A stretch of DNA of 64,000 bases from Galaxea fascicularis (taxonomy: Eukaryota; Cnidaria; Anthozoa; Scleractinia; Euphylliidae), in the NCBI GenBank assembly GCA_948470475.1, contig OX419335.1, forward strand, positions 34,816,319-34,880,318. The letters run 5' to 3'. Below, in pieces: positions 36,701-44,392 of the stretch (positions within the stretch are counted from its first letter, which is position 1; each line of letters starts with the position of its first letter). The position numbers and the translations under genes are program-made. The notes under the pieces are model-generated. The model was not told the origin of the DNA and ran no database searches. It worked only from the letters and a program-made list of their open reading frames with translations.

Positions 36701-39700
36701 CTGTTTTTTTAGTTACTTTGTATTTCATTGGCTTGTTTGTTTTAGCGTCATCTTCTGACCCGTGCCTAGAAGGACTGGTTGAGGATCCGTCAACTCAGTA
36801 TTGCCAAGGTAATGATGTTTTTCTGATATAATTTCGTTTTGTATAATTGTAGTTTATGCTAACTCGTTTGGACAACTCATTGCCTTTTTTTTTTGTTTTT
36901 TATCCTTGCACTTAATGGTAAATTGTGCTGTGATTTAGATCTGAATGAGTGCTCAGCTGTTCCACGACTTTGCTCTCATTTTTGCGAGAACTTCTTCGGA
37001 TCATTCCGCTGTTCGTGTCCCATGGGTTATGCGCTGTCTTCAGATAACAAAACATGTGAAGGTGAAGTATTCTGAAGTGTGTATTACTGTTTTTAATGGT
37101 CGTCTTTGGATCACCCCAGTATTGTTTTCAAGTAGTTAGCCGTATTTCTTTGATGGATTGCATGTCATTTATTGTCGAATGTGCGGTTTCTTTCTCTGAC
37201 GTCTTACAACTTTAGGGAAACTTTATTTAAACACGGTTTTACATATGTATATTGTACATAGTAAATCTTTTCTACGTAAAAGGCGTATATGCAAGACATT
37301 CCAACACTTAAAAATTGGAGAATGACGAAGAAATTATTTACCCCGGTGTTGTCGATGCAAACTTGAAAATCTTAATTTTCTTTTCAAAAGCACTAACGGA
37401 TAGTAGTTGTTTCATATAAACTGGTAAAGCATTCCACATCGATGCACCCGTGAAAACAGAACTGTTTCTGAACATTGAGGTTCGGGCTGAAGGAATCTCC
37501 AAATTAAAATGTGAATTTCGAAAGTCGGAACCAATCGCTAAGATTACGTCTAAAACTATAATGAAGGCGTTTTGTGCGCGTCATAGGCAGGACTAACGAC
37601 GAGTTTGGGACAACAATAATGCATTTTATTATCCTGCGTATCAGACGAGTTTAAAACTGTCTTGTAAATTTGCTGAGCCAGTTTATTATCTCTTTGTCTT
37701 GTAGATTTAGACGAATGTGTCCTCGGCAATGCCTCTTGTCCGTCAGGTTTCAAGTGTGTCAACTCTGTTGGATCATATCGCTGTCGTGTCGCGTGTCCCG
37801 ATGGCTTTGTTATGAGTGGCAATGAAACGTGTGTTGGTAATGCTTGATTTTTTTTTTCTTATGATTTCCGTCTCAGTCCTTGTGTCGTTTCACGCACCCA
37901 TAAACGGAGAGTACCGATCCCCACCAAAACAAAAAACAAAAAAAAAGGAAAACGAAACTCATCAGTGTCTTGCAAAAGGCGCAACAATTACCTCGTACGT
38001 AAAGATAAACGGTGTTATACAATGGACAATGTAAACCTCGCGCATTGATTGGTCTAGACGAGTTTTCCATTAAAATCCAGACGGACGAATGACGTCACGA
38101 GTCAGAGAAAGTAAAAAATAGCAGTATGTAAAACAAACAGATTCCATTTGTCAGTGCGTGTGTAGTTTGATGGCGATAGCAGGATTACAGGAGTTCAGTG
38201 AGTAAACGGGACACGAAAATTAATAAAGGGATGAAAAAAGGAGGGACTCTTGCGACGGGCGCTCTGCGCTCGTTCTCGTTTGCGCGCCTCCAGCCGCGTC
38301 TCCACTGAAAGCCTGGAGACTAGTACTCTGATAACGCACGGAGGACATCAACACGATTCTTACCACGTTTTGGCGTCATCCGATCCGTGCGTTATCACGC
38401 ACACATGGTCACACCAAAGGATTTCATTCTCAGACTCAAAAATAAAACACCTTGAACTTCGTCTTAGATAGCAACAGAGAGCAGTACTTCGCAGTAGTTT
38501 TAGTAGCAGTGCTACATTTATGGTGTCAAATGAGGATTACGTTGCTCCCTAATGTAACTCTTTTGAGCAATTTGTATTGTCTAATGAAGTTATTGTACAT
38601 AAAACTGAATTAGAGGCAGGTCGTGAGGCTTGTTCTGTTGTGCAGACAGACTGTTCATTCCCTTTGAATACTGCATTATAACATGACGTATCCTGTGGTC
38701 TAATGTCCCTTAGATATCAATGAGTGTGAGTCTAAAGCCTCTTTACAACAAAACGATCCATGTCTGCACAAGTGTGAGAATTTTCCAGGATTTTTCAAAT
38801 GTTCCTGCAATGACGGATATCAACTAAGAGAAAACCAGTGTGAAGGTATGAAGGGTAAATTAGGGGTAAGTAAGGCACTTCAGTTTTCACGCTCGTGTTG
38901 AGAGCAAAGCCACGGTGCTAGTAACATGTAATCAGTTGTAAATAGTGCAGCGAACAAAGCAGGAGTTGGCGCGCAAAACAAATTGAAGGGAAAACAAGCA
39001 TTACCATTGATTATGTACAGCAAGTGATCCTAGTCGACTTGAAATGTCAATTAAATTTTAATGAATTGAATTTCCTTATCTTCATAGATGGTTTATTTGT
39101 CCTTATTGTACTTTATAGAAGCCACAGTCTTGGACGGAACAAAAAGAGAAATGAAACGTCTTTCCCCCGAAGCAAACCAAAACGCGCCCTTTTTTCAATC
39201 ATTGAATCTGATTGGGGAAGGGATGGTGTTAATATGCATTTCAATTATCCAAGGTGGAAGGTGACCCCTAAAACACTTGTTATGTAGTCAGAGCTATTGG
39301 ACGTTCTATATTAGAGCTGCTAAAGTGCATCGTGATAACTGTTTCAGATGTTGATGAGTGTGCTACCAGAGTTTGTGATCAAGGCTGCGAAAATAAAAAC
39401 GGAAGTTACCGTTGCTTCTGTTATCAAGGATATCGTTACATAGCTGACGATCAGTGTCTGGGTGAGTAAAAATTATGTTTCGTAAGAAGATAAATTTCTG
39501 CTGCTGGTGTTTTCTGAACATCAGCCATTTTTCTGACACGGTTACAGTCTGTTTTTGTGCCCTGAGAAGTGCGGTTATCTCAATTCTTGCGGCATTCATT
39601 CTTAACCTTGCCCTTTATTTAATTTTACAAAGAATCTGGTGAAATTTTTTATTTTTCTCGTGGTATGCTTAGTCGTACTGTTTTACATTATAAAAAGTTA

Positions 39701-42700
39701 CCAGCGGTGTAAAAAAAGATTTTTTCCACCGGTAGTGGATCAAGCTTAGTTCAGTCCAAGCAAAAATTGTAAACGGAACATTTTGCGATACGTCGTTACC
39801 GTCCAATCTGTGTAATATCATGATTGTACTTACTGTCCTCTTCGGTCGACTGACTTTGTTTTCTTTGTTTTTTGTTTGGTAATACCTTTATTTTCATAGA
39901 TGTTAACGAATGTTCTGAGAACAGCACATTATGTGGCGATCTTCAGTGTGCGAACGTACCTGGCAGCTTTCAGTGTTTAGGAAAGTGTGACGTGGGCTTT
40001 AAAAGAACCATGGATGATAAAGAATGTGTGGGTAAGATACGTTCTTTATTCTGCATAACATGTCGTGTCAGGATGGTACTGTGGTCGTCTTGTGCCTTAA
40101 AACAAAACCGGACAGTGGTGATTTCTAATGGACGTGCCGTACCTGCCTCTCTCACTATATGGTGATTAGATTAACTGGCTAAAGTTCTAGGTGCGAAAAT
40201 TAAGACTGATCCAGAATATACCGGTTAACATTGTATCCCAACTTCGTGCCTTGGTTACAGCGCACAGCATTTTGCGTTGATCTATAAGCCTGTTTTAGGG
40301 CGCTCGATTGCGAAGAACAGTTTTCGTGTTCGGCAAGAACGGTTATTACTTGTAAAAGGACTGCTTTGGTCTAAGGGCCAGCTGCAAAACAATGTCGAAT
40401 CTTGAAATTGATAGACAGGAAGTGGAAGTGCTGACATGGAGATTTGGGATCAATGTCAGTACCTACCCCTCCCCTAACCCAGCAAGTTACAATAAGTTAA
40501 TAAGTAAGTGTCAATGTTGGGTTAGGGGAGTGGTGGGTGCCCAGTTGCCCAGATACTGACATTGATCTGGTCAGTATCTGGGCAGCTGCGTGCCTACCCC
40601 TTCCCTAACACAACAAGTTACAATAAGTTAATAAGCTAGTGTCTATGTTGTGTTAGGGGAGGGGTGGGTACCCAGTTGCCCAGATACTGCCGGATTTGTA
40701 CTTGGAGTTTCCCAGTCCGTTTTCAAACTGGCCGATCTGGTGGGCATATTCTGACGAAGAGAAAGTAATCGACGCCTCTATGTTTCCCACTCAGAGTTTT
40801 TTCCTTGCTCGTGGCGTTCTGTGTAGTCAAGTCGTTTTCAACAGTGGAACAAGGTTACTGTGTCTGGTGTTGACTTGAGTAGCTCTAACATTATACTCGC
40901 TATATCTTTTTTCTTTTATTTGCGCGTTTGTTTTGTTCCCATCATCAGATGTCAATGAGTGTAGAGAGGCCAAACACAACTGCAAGATGAATCAGATGTG
41001 TATGAACACTTACGGCAGCTTCTATTGCATTTGCCCCAGAGGTTATTCGGCCAGCAGAGCCCAGTCGCCTTGTCAAGGTGAGAGCTAGTTTTGGTGGCTG
41101 TCAAGAACGCTTCAGGGATTTGCTTGTGGTCTGCCATTCCATAATCAGGCGCACACTGAGTTTTGTTATATACGACAGCTACAACACTGTGAAGCAGTAC
41201 TGAAGATCCATCTTTAATAATAAGGTGTAATAAATCATAATAAAAATTGTTTAAAATTGTGTTACTTCGATTTAGGTTTCCATCCACTCGCATGTAATTT
41301 CAAGTGCCTTTTTTTAGCGTGATAAACAACAGCAATGGAAAGCACTGCTGAAAGAGGACTGGCCTTCCACTTAAACAGGAAGAATTTTAAGTCTCTGGCA
41401 GTAAATGGGTCAAAAAGGGCACAAGCAATTTTCCTCTCGATTTTTATTGATCTTACCGAAATATAAGACCAACTTGTTTTATTGTTGACTCCTTAATTTA
41501 GATCTACACAGTAGTCGTGTTTGCTCCTTTTCTTGTCGTTTCAAAGCGCACGAATTGCAAGGATGAGCAATACAGCCCTCCCCCTCCCCATTTCTCACGT
41601 TGTTTTCAAACCAGGCGCGTCTTACTAATCTGTTAATTAAACTGTTTTTTTGGTTTTTTTTTTGCAGATGTGGATGAATGCGAGCAGTTTCAAGGCATAT
41701 GTGAGTTCCAGTGTGTAAACACAATCGGCAGTTTTGAGTGTCGATGCCCAGCGGGAGGCGTCCTCAACCCAGATCAACGCACATGTTCCGGTACTGTTTC
41801 CCTTTTGTCTGACTTGTTCGTCTTTTTTTAGTTCTCTCTCTAGTTCTCTCTCAAGTTCTGCCATTTCAACATCAACGTAGTCAAAGCCAGGCATTGTTGT
41901 CCAATCACTCTACAGTGAAACGACAACAACATAATTTGTAACTAAGTCACGGTGACAAACAACACAGGTGTATAGGAGGAGAATTGTTCCCTGCCGTCAT
42001 CCAGTCCCTGGTTGACGTCTCCGTTCATAATTTCTCTTTTACGATTTTTGTAGTTCGATACCTGGTCGCAAACCTGGCAAAGCAATCGCACCTCTTCAGT
42101 TATATTCATTATCCATCTTCACCAGACTTCGATTTCACTAGAAGGAAATCAACTAATGTTTTTCTGCAGGTGTCGACGGTTGTGCCCTCCAGAACTTGAA
42201 ATGTGAACAGCGGTGTGACTTTTCAGTGCATGGGTATAAGTGTTCCTGTGCGCGCGGATACCGACTGGCCGACAACAAACAGGATTGTGTTGGTAAAAAT
42301 TAGTCCTACAACTCCCTTCTATTCCACACTTTTTTAGTCTTTATAGTCAAGGAGTATTTGTTTTCCAGACGTTAAGATCGTAAGCATGCATCTGGTGCTG
42401 CACGCTGGACATATGACTGGTACTATTGCTATATCCGTGAGATTGTTTTAGGTTTTGAAGCAATATCTCATGGAGTTCATAGGCTCCGAGGGTAAAGCTT
42501 ACAAACGTTTTGCTGTAATTCGACTGTGGTTTACTTTGACCTACACTGAACGTCGCTGTTCCGTCAATCCTTCCTTTCATTTATCCACGCTGTCAGTCTC
42601 CATTCGTAACAGTTTCTTTCTTGTTTGCTTGCTTGCTTGCTTGACTGATTGATAGATTTGTTTTCTTTTCGCTTTCCACCAGATTTGGATGAGTGTGTAT

Positions 42701-44356
42701 CCAACAGTACAAACTCGTGCCAGTTTGCCTGTGTCAACACGCTCGGTAGTTACAAGTGCGAGTGTCCTGTAGGATACCATCTCAGTGCTGACGGCAAGAC
42801 ATGTCAAGGTAATCTGTGTGAGGCTTAACTCATCCCCCCCCCCCCACCCCCTAGCCCCGCACCCGCCCATCGGACGAAATACAGACGAGAAACTATCTGC
42901 AGATTAATTTGAGTGAAATACTGTTATTTTTCGCTCGTTATTCGAACAGTGCTGACTGAATTTAGATAATTTATCAAATTAGGTCATTGGATGATGCGAT
43001 TACTTTTGTGCCATTTAATCCTTTTCTGTTCATTTTTCAAAATGAAATCAGCCAGATCTGGCAGTTTCTTGGATGTTTTTAATAATTATTTCATTCGTGC
43101 TTGTTGGACATGAGATTGTCGCCAACTTGCTACGCTCGTTGGCCATTTGTCACCTCTTATCTAACTCGCTTGTGGATAATTGTTTTAACAATGAAAAGAA
43201 AAACAATAAGTGATATCGATGGGCGGGGATGGTAAACTATAAATGAACATGAATATATGAAGATCATTTATTGATTTGCGAATTAGATAAATAAAGACGT
43301 GGACGATCCTCGCAGTTATGAACTCTACTTAAGTTGTAGTGAAAATAAAGCCCTGAAAAAAAGGCTTGTGTTGGAGGTTTCAGGTTTGTGAGAGAGTGGA
43401 ACCCATGACCTCTGCGATTCTAGTGTAGTGCTTTATCAACTGAGCTAAGGCGCCAACTCAGAGCTGGTAATTTTGTTGGTTTGTAATAAATTCGTGAGTG
43501 ATGAAATAAATGAATATGAATATATAAAGATCTTATATTGAACTGCGGATTGGGGAAATGAGAATGTCAATGATCGTCCCAGTTATGAACGCGCGAAAAC
43601 TAAGAAAGCCTGAAATGGTGAACTATTAGGACACATTTAAAGCGAACATACTCTATTCTTATAAGTATTTTCCCAGCTTTATCAACTTGTAGATCGTAAA
43701 CTTATATTTTTTGTTTGTTTTTCTTTCTTTTTTTTCTTCTTTTTCTTCTTAGACGTAGATGAATGTGTCCTGACGAACGGGCCGTGTCACCAGAATCAGT
43801 GTTATAATACTAGAGGAAGTTATCACTGCCTGCCTTCAGCATGCCCTCAACAGTATCACCAAGTCGGAGGCGGGTGAGTAGAATCGAACAGTCACGAACG
43901 TGTAACGGCGATTTTTGATCGGAATAATTGATGGAAGCCGATTTCGTGTTTCTAGTTCGAGTGTTAATATCATGATAGTCGTTGTGTATGCTACGCGTGA
44001 TGAGGTGTGAAATTTCTGAAAGCGTCCTTTGAAGTCAGACTAATCAATGAATCTTAATTTGGGCGCAAATTTCCATTGCATTTTAACCCATGTGTTCACT
44101 GCTGTGTTTGTAGGTATATTATGCAGTTTTAAAGGGAGTGGTGTACTGTTTCAGGGGTCTCCTTTGAGGCCGTATGCCGGACGCAAAGGTTCGGATGTTT
44201 GACATACAAAAAAGTCCGGTGGTAACGTCTGGTAGTTCACACGAAGTAATTACTTTTGAAGTCTGACATCCGCCTGTTTAACCTATGAATCCGGTACTTT
44301 AAATGTTACCGAATTCCATACTGTTTGTATTTGTATAGGTAATCACATGATTCCGA

Positions 44357-44392
<36 letters not shown>

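Larger units (their letters stand above)
36746..43873 (+). other. Hemicentin EGF array, 10 modules, one per exon
   Basis: Exons 22-31 each encode one EGF module. Nine begin with the calcium-binding signature (DLNEC, DLDEC, DINEC, DVDEC, DVNEC, DVNEC, DVDEC, DLDEC, DVDEC in order, omitting the eighth). The eighth, 42170-42292, begins GVDGC, so two calcium ligands are replaced. Each exon starts after a phase-1 intron inside the first codon of the signature. The tenth lacks the last cysteine of a canonical module and leads by a phase-2 junction into the terminal exon, as in fibulins. The introns are short and contain several repeats. Confidence 0.92.
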
